A stretch of DNA of 7,340 nucleotides from Alcaligenaceae bacterium UBA6179 (GTDB lineage: Bacteria; Pseudomonadota; Gammaproteobacteria; Burkholderiales; Burkholderiaceae_B): contig DITR01000012.1 of the NCBI GenBank assembly GCA_002422175.1, forward strand, positions 1,321-8,660. The letters run 5' to 3'. Every line of letters begins with the position of its first letter. Position 1 is the stretch's first letter. This document shows positions 1 through 5,528 of the stretch, one piece after another. The translations under genes were made by a program, and so were the position numbers. The notes under the pieces were generated by a model. It had not been told where the DNA came from. It was given only the letters and a program-made list of their open reading frames with translations, and made no database searches.

Positions 1-197
1 TGCCCACACGCAAAACCTGTTGGTGAAAGTGGGGCTTCACACAATATGGCGGCGGCGGCGGCAATAGCAAAATGACGTTTACCGATACCTGCTTGGCCAT
101 TAATCAGCCAAGCATGAGCAAAACGGTTGCGAGACTGCGACCCTAACCAAGCTTGCGCAACATCAGTTTGCCAAGGTAGAAAGTCAGTATGAATCAA
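1..197 (-). CDS. holB: DNA polymerase III subunit delta-prime, N-terminal part (runs off left edge)
   Basis: This is the first 65 or so codons of the delta-prime subunit of the DNA polymerase III clamp loader, which helps load the beta sliding clamp in the cytoplasm. The visible protein begins MIHTDFLPWQ, has an RFAHAWLINGQ segment typical of the delta-prime N-terminus, and carries a P-loop-like GQAGIGKR (about residues 35-42). It then has an alanine run and a CEAPLSPTGFACG stretch that leads into the zinc-binding region, whose later cysteines lie outside the window. The start is TTG at 197-195, overlapping the tmk stop in the form TTGA. The frame is closed by a TGA at 212-210, so no ATG is available upstream. 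A GAGG Shine-Dalgarno (205-208) sits 7 nt before the TTG. Placement directly after tmk is the usual order in many proteobacteria. Identification is from family knowledge. The C-terminal domains cannot be checked. Confidence 0.9.
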   Translation of the reverse strand, partial: MIHTDFLPWQTDVAQAWLGSQSRNRFAHAWLINGQAGIGKRHFAIAAAAAILCEAPLSPTGFACG

Positions 198-847
198 CGC
201 GAAGCCTCGTCATGCTCAGCGACATCGCATTGAATCAACTGAAATAAATCGATACTTAAAACCTCTCTGATTGATTCAATTGTTTGCGTACCATCAATGG
301 TTTTGAATCGTTCGGGGTTTTGTTTGACCAGTTCACGGTAAGCATTTTGCGTGCGCTCAAAAAAGGCGAACTCTTCTTGCTCGAACCGATCTTGAATTCG
401 GGTTCGTTGTAGGCGCTCTTTGGCAACATCAAGCGGCACATCAAATAGCCATGTTCTGTTGGGTTTCAAATTTGGATGCACCCAGTTTGCTAAAGTCATC
501 ACCCGCTCTTGACCCAACTGCCGACCAGCCCCTTGATACGCTTGCGTTGCATCGGTAAATCGATCGCAAACGACCCATTTGCCGGCTGCCAAAGCGGGTT
601 CAATGACGGTGTTAATGTGTTCGGCACGTGCAGCAAACATTAAAAGCGTTTCAGTTTCAAGGTGCATAGGGGTGTTGAGGACTAAAGCTCTAATGGCTTC
701 GCCTACTGGCGTACCACCTGGCTCACGCGTGCTAACAACTGTTTTGCCGTGTGAAGTAAGCCACTGCACGACCCAATCGACATGTGTACTTTTACCTGCA
801 CCGTCAACACCTTCAAAGGTTAAAAAATGACCCCGTGCAGTACTCAT
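194..847 (-). CDS. tmk: Thymidylate (dTMP) kinase
   Basis: Cytoplasmic kinase that phosphorylates dTMP to dTDP with ATP, the step common to de novo and salvage dTTP synthesis. The 217-residue length is normal for the family. The N-terminus FLTFEGVDGAGKST contains the P-loop (GVDGAGKS, residues 13-20). REPGG (41-45) is the dTMP-binding arginine region, and CDRFTDATQAYQGAGR (94-109) is the family signature with the DR[FY] motif. RTRIQDRFEQEEFAFF (148-163) forms the LID region, with an arginine-rich stretch as in Gram-negative enzymes. The ATG at 847 overlaps the mltG stop (ATGA), and an AGG about 9 nt upstream is a modest ribosome site. The stop overlaps the holB start (TTGA). The gene therefore sits in the middle of a coupled mltG-tmk-holB operon. 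No missing residues or frame damage are seen. Confidence 0.97.
   Translation of the reverse strand: MSTARGHFLTFEGVDGAGKSTHVDWVVQWLTSHGKTVVSTREPGGTPVGEAIRALVLNTPMHLETETLLMFAARAEHINTVIEPALAAGKWVVCDRFTDATQAYQGAGRQLGQERVMTLANWVHPNLKPNRTWLFDVPLDVAKERLQRTRIQDRFEQEEFAFFERTQNAYRELVKQNPERFKTIDGTQTIESIREVLSIDLFQLIQCDVAEHDEASR
205..208 (-). promoter_or_regulatory. Ribosome binding site supporting the TTG start of holB
   Basis: The minus strand reads GAGG here, 7 nt before the TTG codon at 197-195. It lies inside the last codons of tmk, so initiation at holB is probably coupled to termination of tmk translation. This site decides the holB start, because no ATG or GTG exists in the short open stretch between the in-frame stop at 212-210 and the conserved N-terminus. 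Confidence 0.6.
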
Positions 848-1857
848 GGCTTTCTACCTAAGATATAAATTGAAACATTGCGGTTATGTTCTGATAAATT
901 ATTTGCAAAAGCGCTGGTGCCGTCACCTTTTGACACAAAATAATAATATTTGTGTTCCTCAGGGTGCAGTGCTGCCTCAAGCGATGCTCGACTTACGGCA
1001 GCAATCGGTGTAGGGGGCAAGCCATTACGAGTGTAGGTATTCCATGCGGTATCAGTTTGTAGATCTATTTTACGAATTTTGCCTTGATACTTTTCACCCA
1101 TACCGTAAATCACAGTTGGGTCTGTTTGTAATGGCATGCCAACGCGCAGTCTATTTACAAATACCCCAGCAATACGGGCTCTTTCGGCACCATGCCCTGT
1201 TTCTTTCTCAATAATTGAAGCCAATATCAGGGCTTCTTGGGGGGTTTTAATCGGTAAATCAGGGTCTCGATTTGCCCAAGCTTGATCTAGTATGCGCTGT
1301 TGAGCAGAAATGGCCTGTTGTAAAATTTCTTGATCAGTCGCCCCAACGGGAAATACATACGTATCAGGAAACACCCAACCCTCAAGGTGATTTAAATCAA
1401 CGCCTAGCATTTGCGCCAATTCAGCCTGATTGGTTATCGTACCCAAGGTCTGCTCAATATCGGGGTGGGCTGCTAAAGCCGCGCGAATTTGTAAAAGATT
1501 CCACCCTTCAATAAAAGTGACCTGCCGGTTGGTGACATCACCCCGCGCCATTCGGTCTAGCAGACTCAATGCTGTTTCACCCGTAACCACTTGATAGCCA
1601 CCGGCTTTTATCAGTTTATCTTGCCCGGTTAAGCGAGCTAACCAAACAAACGCTTCGGGTGGAAAATCAACACCTGCCTTGTTAACCAGTGCGGCCACAC
1701 GGCTAGGCGATGCACCTTGCGGAATACGAATATCAACCACAGGTTTGCTCAGTGTGAGCGGACGATGCACCCAATAATAGGCGCCACCTATCAATAGGCT
1801 CGTCAACAAACCTATTAATAAAATAAACGTTAGAAATAATTTATAAAATATTCTCAT
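844..1857 (-). CDS. mltG: Endolytic murein transglycosylase MltG (YceG family)
   Basis: Inner-membrane lytic transglycosylase that cleaves nascent peptidoglycan strands and is thought to terminate glycan elongation. Starting at the ATG at 1857 gives 337 residues, close to the E. coli protein. The first residues MRIFYKLF are followed by a single hydrophobic membrane segment (about residues 9-28) and then a periplasmic domain. The catalytic glutamate is in LASIIEKET (Glu217 in this numbering, matching E. coli Glu218). Other YceG signatures are VFVNRLRVGMPLQTDPTVIYGMG, NTYTRNGLPPTPIA and the C-terminal YYYFVSKGDGTSAF. The frame stays open to an ATG at 1926, but that start would add 23 non-conserved residues ahead of the membrane anchor and would overlap the divergent ygfZ start, so it is rejected. 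No strong Shine-Dalgarno precedes 1857, and a GTG directly before it is an alternative. The gene is coupled to tmk by an ATGA overlap. Confidence 0.95.
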   Translation of the reverse strand: MRIFYKLFLTFILLIGLLTSLLIGGAYYWVHRPLTLSKPVVDIRIPQGASPSRVAALVNKAGVDFPPEAFVWLARLTGQDKLIKAGGYQVVTGETALSLLDRMARGDVTNRQVTFIEGWNLLQIRAALAAHPDIEQTLGTITNQAELAQMLGVDLNHLEGWVFPDTYVFPVGATDQEILQQAISAQQRILDQAWANRDPDLPIKTPQEALILASIIEKETGHGAERARIAGVFVNRLRVGMPLQTDPTVIYGMGEKYQGKIRKIDLQTDTAWNTYTRNGLPPTPIAAVSRASLEAALHPEEHKYYYFVSKGDGTSAFANNLSEHNRNVSIYILGRKP

Positions 1858-1911
1858 CACAGAAGTAAGTGTACTGGAAGCTTCCCCCTTAATTTGTGTC
1901 AAAATTAAAAC
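1858..1911. promoter_or_regulatory. Divergent mltG/ygfZ intergenic region with two inverted repeats
   Basis: This 54-bp gap must hold the leader regions of both divergent genes. It contains a perfect 10-bp palindrome, GGAAGCTTCC (1876-1885), and an AT-rich inverted repeat TTAATTT-N6-AAATTAA (1889-1908) that ends 3 bp before the ygfZ ATG. On the minus strand a perfect TTGACA lies at 1902-1897, inside the second repeat. The hexamers at normal spacing match the -10 consensus poorly (TTCCAG at 17 bp, TCCAGT at 18 bp), so a sigma-70 promoter is not firmly assigned. Neither gene has a clear Shine-Dalgarno here. An operator or 5'-UTR hairpin role is inference only. Confidence 0.35.
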
Positions 1912-2982
1912 ATGAATACCCATCATCCAATACTTGCCCTCTTGACAAACACCCCATCAACAGGGACAAACCCGCTTTCTTTTAGCGGGCAAGTTTACCG
2001 TTGCCCCCTGCTACAAACATTCACGGTAAGTGGAGCTGACGCCACCGCATTTTTGCAGGGGCAACTGACACAAGATATCGCGCAACAAACGTCAGACCGA
2101 GCCCAGTTTGCTGGCTATTGCACGGCTCAGGGGCGAGTTTTATCAACCATGGTGTTAACACGCAACGATCAGACTGAGCCCGAATACCAATGTTTTACCC
2201 ATGCTTCAGTGACCCAAGCGTTGATCAAGCGCTTACGCATGTTTGTTATGCGTAGCAAAGTGGTCATAACTGAAGCGGTCGATTTGAATGATTCGCACAT
2301 ATCAGACCCACTTGTTACCACCCCGCTTGGTTTAGTTGGCGTATGTGCAACTGACGTAAAAGCCCTTGAGGCATCACTTAAACACACCCTTCCCCAGCTT
2401 CCCTGGCAGCAACAAGATCATGTCACGGGTAGGTGGGTATGCGCCCCCAGCGCCACTGGGCAGTCATTAAGGTGGTGGTGGCTGGCCGGTACGCAACACA
2501 AAGCTGTCATCGCAGCTATTGATGGTCTTCATGAATCGCTAGCGGCTCAGGTCAACCCATGGCAACAATTTGATGTGCAAGCGGGTTTACCTTGGGTTGA
2601 ACAGGCCACTCAAGACCTATTCATCGCACAAACCCTGAATCTTGATTCTATGGGTGCAGTAAGTTTTACTAAGGGGTGTTACCCCGGTCAAGAAGTGGTG
2701 GCTCGCGCGCATTACCGCGGCACGCTCAAGCGGCGTATGTATTTAGGTCATATAGACCAAGCACTCAAAATTGAATTAGCGTCTGATGTATTGAGCGTTG
2801 CAAACCCAAATGAACCCTGCGGCCGCATTATTAGCTCTGTTATCAGTGAAAACAGAACAGATATGTTATTTGAGTCAACTATCGCCGCAGCCAATGAAAA
2901 TGGTCTTTACTTATCAAATCTGAACAATCAACAGCCTCAAGTGAAAATTGTAATCGATGCCCTGCCCTATGCTTATTCTTGA
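1912..2982 (+). CDS. ygfZ: tRNA-modifying protein YgfZ (folate-binding, GcvT-like)
   Basis: Cytoplasmic folate-dependent protein of the GcvT/aminomethyltransferase-like superfamily, needed for activity or repair of some Fe-S enzymes, including MiaB-type tRNA thiolation. The 356-residue product has the N-terminal folate-binding region (VSGADATAFLQGQLTQDI, about 39-56, then a CTAQGRVLSTM segment at 70-80). It also has the diagnostic K-G-C-Y-x-G-Q-E signature as KGCYPGQE (254-261), with the conserved Cys256, followed by VARAHYRGTLKRRMY. The C-terminus forms the short beta-barrel seen in the family. The ATG at 1912 is the first start consistent with the frame. No good ribosome site precedes it, so the exact start is slightly uncertain. 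It is divergent from mltG, and its last 10 bp overlap the 3' end of the convergent acyl-CoA hydrolase gene. Confidence 0.93.
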   Translation: MNTHHPILALLTNTPSTGTNPLSFSGQVYRCPLLQTFTVSGADATAFLQGQLTQDIAQQTSDRAQFAGYCTAQGRVLSTMVLTRNDQTEPEYQCFTHASVTQALIKRLRMFVMRSKVVITEAVDLNDSHISDPLVTTPLGLVGVCATDVKALEASLKHTLPQLPWQQQDHVTGRWVCAPSATGQSLRWWWLAGTQHKAVIAAIDGLHESLAAQVNPWQQFDVQAGLPWVEQATQDLFIAQTLNLDSMGAVSFTKGCYPGQEVVARAHYRGTLKRRMYLGHIDQALKIELASDVLSVANPNEPCGRIISSVISENRTDMLFESTIAAANENGLYLSNLNNQQPQVKIVIDALPYAYS

Positions 2983-4121
2983 CCTAACTTTGCCAAAGGG
3001 TGCCTGGGGTCAGTGGTTTTAAACGCAAAATAAGGTTTTGACCAGTCACCCTCGGTTTCTAATAGCGTTGCTGTCGGCCATTTAGGGGTGCGGTCTTTAT
3101 CAATTAACAAGGCCCGTATTCCCTCTTGAAACGACCCACTGGCAGCACATTCAACGGCTACAGCATATTCGAGTTTAAAGATCTCAATAAGTGACAGTAA
3201 TGGTGCGCGTTGATAAAGCAACCATGTCAACCGAGCCGAACCAGGGCTACCCCCTTGCAAGTTTTTAACGGCACGGTGAAATGCCTCTTCAGGGTGATGA
3301 GCTAGCGTTTGAATAGCTTGAACAATGCGCTCAAGATCAAACCCTGCACAAACACGATTAATGTCGTCAAAATATTGCCTAACAGGCCCTAAATGAGGCT
3401 GTTCGGTTTGAAGCGGAATAATTGCATCGGTAGTCAATTGAAAGGTATTCATCGACACTGACCAATCAGTTTGTGTCAGCGCTGTTAACAGTTGAACCCA
3501 ACTATCATGCTTAACGTAATAATCGGCCATGCCACAAAACATCGCATCGCCTGCATGAATGGTTAAACCGGTCAACCCTAAAAACAGGCCTGTGCGCCCT
3601 GGCGCACGTGACAGTAACCATGAGCCACCTACGTCTGGAAATAACCCAACCGTGATTTCTGGCATCGCTAAACGTGAATGTTCAGTCACAATTCGGTGCG
3701 AGGCACCCATCATGAGCCCCATACCACCACCCATCACAATGCCGTGACCCCAACAGATTATCGGTTTAGGAAAGGTGTGAATCAAATAATCGAGAGCATA
3801 CTCTTGCGAAAAGAAATCGCAGGCAAAGGTGTTTTCATGTCCCGGCCGCCCAGCGTGCGTGACCATTGACTTGTAAATACCATGCAAATCACCCCCCGCA
3901 CAAAAAGCTTTTTCACCCGCGCCGCGCATAACAATGGCAACTATATTTTTATCATCGCGCCAAAGCTTAAGCTGACGGTCAAGCAAACGCACCATATCAA
4001 GCGACAAGCCGTTTAAGGTCCGAGGCATATTCAGTGTTGCCAAACCAATTTGGTGGCCTGACTGCGTTGGTAGGGTTTCAAATAAAACCACTTCTGTTGA
4101 CTCAATGGCGGTTTGCGTCAT
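2973..4121 (-). CDS. 3-hydroxyisobutyryl-CoA hydrolase-like protein (enoyl-CoA hydratase/isomerase superfamily)
   Basis: Crotonase-fold acyl-CoA enzyme of 382 residues. The length and the C-terminal half resemble 3-hydroxyisobutyryl-CoA hydrolase of valine breakdown rather than a plain enoyl-CoA hydratase (about 260 residues). The oxyanion-hole segments are FCAGGDLHGIY (73-83) and GIVMGGGMGLMMGA (127-140). The motif MPEITVGLFPDVGGS (153-167) supplies the glutamate (155) and aspartate (163) that correspond to the hydrolase catalytic pair. The later EGIRALLIDKDRTPKW also matches the hydrolase family. Annotation as a generic enoyl-CoA hydratase/isomerase is the conservative alternative, since substrate choice cannot be read from sequence. 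The ATG overlaps the rnfH stop (ATGA), and a strong AAGGAAGG site (4129-4136) lies 7 nt upstream. It is the last gene of the ratA-rnfH operon, and no other valine-pathway gene is visible. Confidence 0.88.
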   Translation of the reverse strand: MTQTAIESTEVVLFETLPTQSGHQIGLATLNMPRTLNGLSLDMVRLLDRQLKLWRDDKNIVAIVMRGAGEKAFCAGGDLHGIYKSMVTHAGRPGHENTFACDFFSQEYALDYLIHTFPKPIICWGHGIVMGGGMGLMMGASHRIVTEHSRLAMPEITVGLFPDVGGSWLLSRAPGRTGLFLGLTGLTIHAGDAMFCGMADYYVKHDSWVQLLTALTQTDWSVSMNTFQLTTDAIIPLQTEQPHLGPVRQYFDDINRVCAGFDLERIVQAIQTLAHHPEEAFHRAVKNLQGGSPGSARLTWLLYQRAPLLSLIEIFKLEYAVAVECAASGSFQEGIRALLIDKDRTPKWPTATLLETEGDWSKPYFAFKTTDPRHPLAKLGQE

Positions 4122-4498
4122 GCTTTGGCCTTCCTTGATCGACGGGGTTCTTTTGGTTTATGTAATAACCGCGCACGATGGGCTGCACGGCGACGCCTAG
4201 ATTCATTGGGTTCAAACGCTAAAGTACGATAAATTTCGATACGGTCTTGGTCTTGAACCAAAGTATGAAGAGGCAGTTTTTTACCAAAAACCCCAAGACC
4301 CGTTTGACGCCATTCAACATCAGGAAATTGAATCGAAAATTGACTGGCTTGAACCGCCTCTGCAAGTGTTGAACCTTGAGGTAGCGCTAATTCCTCAAGC
4401 CAAACGCAATCTGGTTGCGCAAAACAGACCGTCACGTGATTGGTTTGACCCTGAGTGAAGTGGTTTGGTTCATGGTGGTGAACCCCCTCAACCGCCAT
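4118..4498 (-). CDS. rnfH: RnfH family protein (ubiquitin-like beta-grasp fold)
   Basis: Small protein of the RnfH/UPF0125 family, whose biochemical role is not settled. The gene is often next to ratA and was once grouped with it as a toxin-antitoxin-like pair. The core HVTVCFAQPDCVWLEELALPQGSTLAEAVQAS followed by GVFGKKLPLHTLVQDQDRIEIYRTL is the usual beta-grasp pattern, ending with the diagnostic DRIEIYRxL and EPNESRRRRAAHR. The start chosen is the ATG at 4498, giving 126 residues. It has a GAGG (4505-4508) 6 nt upstream and overlaps the ratA stop by 11 nt. The frame is open up to 4600, but that extension is only the out-of-frame shadow of ratA. The protein is longer than the roughly 96-residue E. 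coli form because of a His/Asn-rich N-terminus and a very basic C-terminal tail rich in Arg and Lys. Confidence 0.88.
   Translation of the reverse strand: MAVEGVHHHEPNHFTQGQTNHVTVCFAQPDCVWLEELALPQGSTLAEAVQASQFSIQFPDVEWRQTGLGVFGKKLPLHTLVQDQDRIEIYRTLAFEPNESRRRRAAHRARLLHKPKEPRRSRKAKA
4129..4136 (-). promoter_or_regulatory. Strong ribosome binding site of the acyl-CoA hydrolase gene
   Basis: The minus strand reads AAGGAAGG 7 nt before the ATG at 4121. It is the best Shine-Dalgarno match noticed in the window and lies inside the last codons of rnfH. It fixes the start and suggests this gene may be translated at a higher rate than its upstream partners. Confidence 0.6.
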
Positions 4499-4922
4499 AG
4501 CAAGCCTCAGCACGTTGCGTAAACGAGTCAATAAAACTGGTGGCAATGCGATTAAAAATTGGTCCAACAACCATTTGCAGGGCACGACTTGAAAATTCAT
4601 ACTTTAAATTAAACACAACCCTGCACGCATCATCAGTGATGGGTACAAATAGCCAATGACCCACCAAATCTGAAAAAGGACCATCGATCAATGTCAATTC
4701 AATTGAATTGGGGTAATCGTGAATATTTCGGGTCGTAAAGGTTTGCCTAACCCCAGCCAAAGCAATGGTAATAGATGCCTGCATACCATGTTCATCACTT
4801 TGCGAAACGGAACTACCCCCGCACCAAGGCATGAATTCAGGGTACTTTTCAACATCTGCAACCAAGTCAAACATCTGCTTGGCACTATAGGGTACGAGTA
4901 CTGTTCGTTCGATTACATGCAT
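4488..4922 (-). CDS. ratA: RatA / COQ10-like START-domain protein
   Basis: Member of the polyketide cyclase/SRPBCC (START-like) family that includes mitochondrial COQ10, a coenzyme Q-binding protein, and E. coli RatA, reported as a ribosome-association toxin. The N-terminus MHVIERTVLVPYSAKQMFDLVADVEKYPEFMPWC is the family hallmark, followed by the ITIALAGVRQTFTTRN strand region and a long C-terminal helix (RALQMVVGPIFNRIATSFIDSF). The ATG at 4922 gives 144 residues and matches family N-termini. A TTG at 4934 would add four residues (MLKP) and cannot be excluded. No clear Shine-Dalgarno is seen before either start. It is the first gene of ratA-rnfH-hydrolase and diverges from smpB. Which function applies, quinone binding or ribosome action, cannot be decided from sequence; the COQ10-like role is the more general family property. 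Confidence 0.88.
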   Translation of the reverse strand: MHVIERTVLVPYSAKQMFDLVADVEKYPEFMPWCGGSSVSQSDEHGMQASITIALAGVRQTFTTRNIHDYPNSIELTLIDGPFSDLVGHWLFVPITDDACRVVFNLKYEFSSRALQMVVGPIFNRIATSFIDSFTQRAEACYGG

Positions 4923-4989
4923 AGGTTTGAGCAAGTCGGTAAAATGGTGTTTGTTAGTTTAACGTTTTAACCTGCGCGGTACATTTATT
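4923..4989. promoter_or_regulatory. Divergent ratA/smpB intergenic region
   Basis: This 67-bp gap should carry promoters for both directions. It is AT-rich in the centre (a GTTTAAC-GTTTTAAC near-repeat at 4957-4971). Reading plus, TTGAGC at 4927-4932 is a fair -35, but the hexamer 17 bp later (TTTGTT, 4950-4955) is a poor -10. Reading minus, TTAAAA at 4970-4965 has only CATTTT or CCATTT at suitable spacing. I therefore name the region but do not claim exact promoter elements. Neither start codon has a clear ribosome site. Confidence 0.3.
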
Positions 4990-5451
4990 ATGAGCATTAT
5001 TGAAAACCGTAAGGCCTTCCACGACTATCTTATTGAAGAGCGTTTTGAAGCGGGTCTTGTCTTACTTGGGTGGGAAGTCAAAGCCATTCGCGAGGGTCGT
5101 GCCCAGCTGAAAGAAAGCTATGTCATTGTCATAGACGGTGCCCTGTGGCTTCTAGGCATGCACATTAGCCCTCTTCCTACCGTATCAACCCATGTGGTGC
5201 CTGACGCCACCCGTACCCGTAAGCTTTTACTTAAAGCCGAAGAAATTAGCAAGCTCATCGGTAAAGTCGAGCAACGGGGCTTTGCCCTAGTACCCCTTAA
5301 TCTTCATTATAAAAATGGTCTCATCAAGTTAGATTTTGCATTGGGTAAGGGTAAAAAATTGCACGACAAACGTGATGCGGAACAAGAAAAAGACTGGGTG
5401 CGTGAACATCAACGTATTATGAAAAACGACACCACCAAGAATTTATCTTAG
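4990..5451 (+). CDS. smpB: SsrA-binding protein SmpB
   Basis: RNA-binding partner of tmRNA in trans-translation. It binds the tRNA-like domain of SsrA and places its C-terminal tail in the empty mRNA channel of stalled ribosomes. The 153 residues are full length. The N-terminus NRKAFHDYLIEERFEAGLVLLGWEVKAIREG is the family signature, followed by AQLKESYV, the LLLKAEEISKLIGKVEQRG segment and LVPLNLHYKNGLIKLDFALGKGKKLHDKRDAEQEKDW. The last part begins the basic tail that becomes helical on the ribosome. ATG at 4990 is supported by conservation, not by a ribosome site. The tmRNA gene itself is not in this window. The final codons and stop form part of a terminator hairpin shared with the convergent ppsA. 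Confidence 0.97.
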   Translation: MSIIENRKAFHDYLIEERFEAGLVLLGWEVKAIREGRAQLKESYVIVIDGALWLLGMHISPLPTVSTHVVPDATRTRKLLLKAEEISKLIGKVEQRGFALVPLNLHYKNGLIKLDFALGKGKKLHDKRDAEQEKDWVREHQRIMKNDTTKNLS

Positions 5452-5465
5452 GGGTGTCGCGTTTT
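5422..5465. terminator. Bidirectional intrinsic terminator shared by smpB and ppsA
   Basis: The left arm CGACACC (5427-5433) pairs with GGTGTCG (5453-5459). CC (5435-5436) pairs with GG (5451-5452), and AAGA (5437-5440) pairs with TCTT (5446-5449) around an ATTTA loop. Single unpaired A residues at 5434 and 5450 are the only defects, giving 13 base pairs. Reading plus (smpB), the stem is followed by CG then TTTT (5462-5465). Reading minus (ppsA), it is followed immediately by five T residues (complement of 5426-5422), the better terminator of the two. The left arm and loop lie inside the last smpB codons and the right arm begins at its stop codon. The hairpin is 70 nt beyond the ppsA stop. 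Read directly from sequence; efficiency is inferred. Confidence 0.75.
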
Positions 5466-5483
5466 GACAGCACTCAACCGTAG

Positions 5484-5518
5484 CTAAACCAGTACTAAAC
5501 CAGTACTAAACTGGTTTA
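5484..5518. repeat. 11-bp tandem repeat with an overlapping 9-bp hairpin
   Basis: The unit CTAAACCAGTA occurs twice head to tail (5484-5494 and 5495-5505) and starts a third time (CTAAAC, 5506-5511). The second copy forms a perfect 9-bp inverted repeat: TAAACCAGT (5496-5504), loop ACTAA, ACTGGTTTA (5510-5518). The first copy offers a competing left arm. The hairpin lies 10 bp beyond the ppsA stop, between convergent genes. It is AT-rich and lacks a T-tract on either side, so by itself it is a weak terminator. It may act as a 3'-end stabilising hairpin or an accessory terminator. Confidence 0.6.
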
Positions 5519-5528
5519 ATACCAACCG

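Noticed and set aside
579..830. Open frame on the plus strand antisense to tmk (and similar frames antisense to mltG, the hydrolase and ppsA)
   Set aside because: The products show no family features, and the opposite strand carries complete, conserved proteins over the same bases. They are shadows.
1858..1926. Upstream extension of mltG to the ATG at 1926
   Set aside because: The 23 extra residues are not family-like, precede the membrane anchor and would overlap the divergent ygfZ start. The ATG at 1857 gives the normal length and N-terminus.
3902..3913. AAAAAGCTTTTT palindrome in the hydrolase gene, possible slippage site or terminator
   Set aside because: It encodes the conserved E-K-A-F segment in frame, has no loop suitable for a terminator, and no downstream frameshift is seen.
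4499..4600. Upstream extension of rnfH
   Set aside because: It lies wholly inside ratA in another frame. The ATG at 4498 has a GAGG at the right distance and starts just ahead of the conserved core.
4695..4710. Perfect 16-bp palindrome CAATTCAATTGAATTG inside ratA
   Set aside because: It lies in ordinary coding sequence (reading N-S-I-E-L on the minus strand) and is low-complexity. One such palindrome in 7 kb is not far from chance.
4118..4922. ratA-rnfH as a novel toxin-antitoxin module
   Set aside because: The pair is a known, widely conserved chromosomal neighbourhood. The RatA protein is of the COQ10-like family, and nothing here shows acquisition or addiction-module behaviour.
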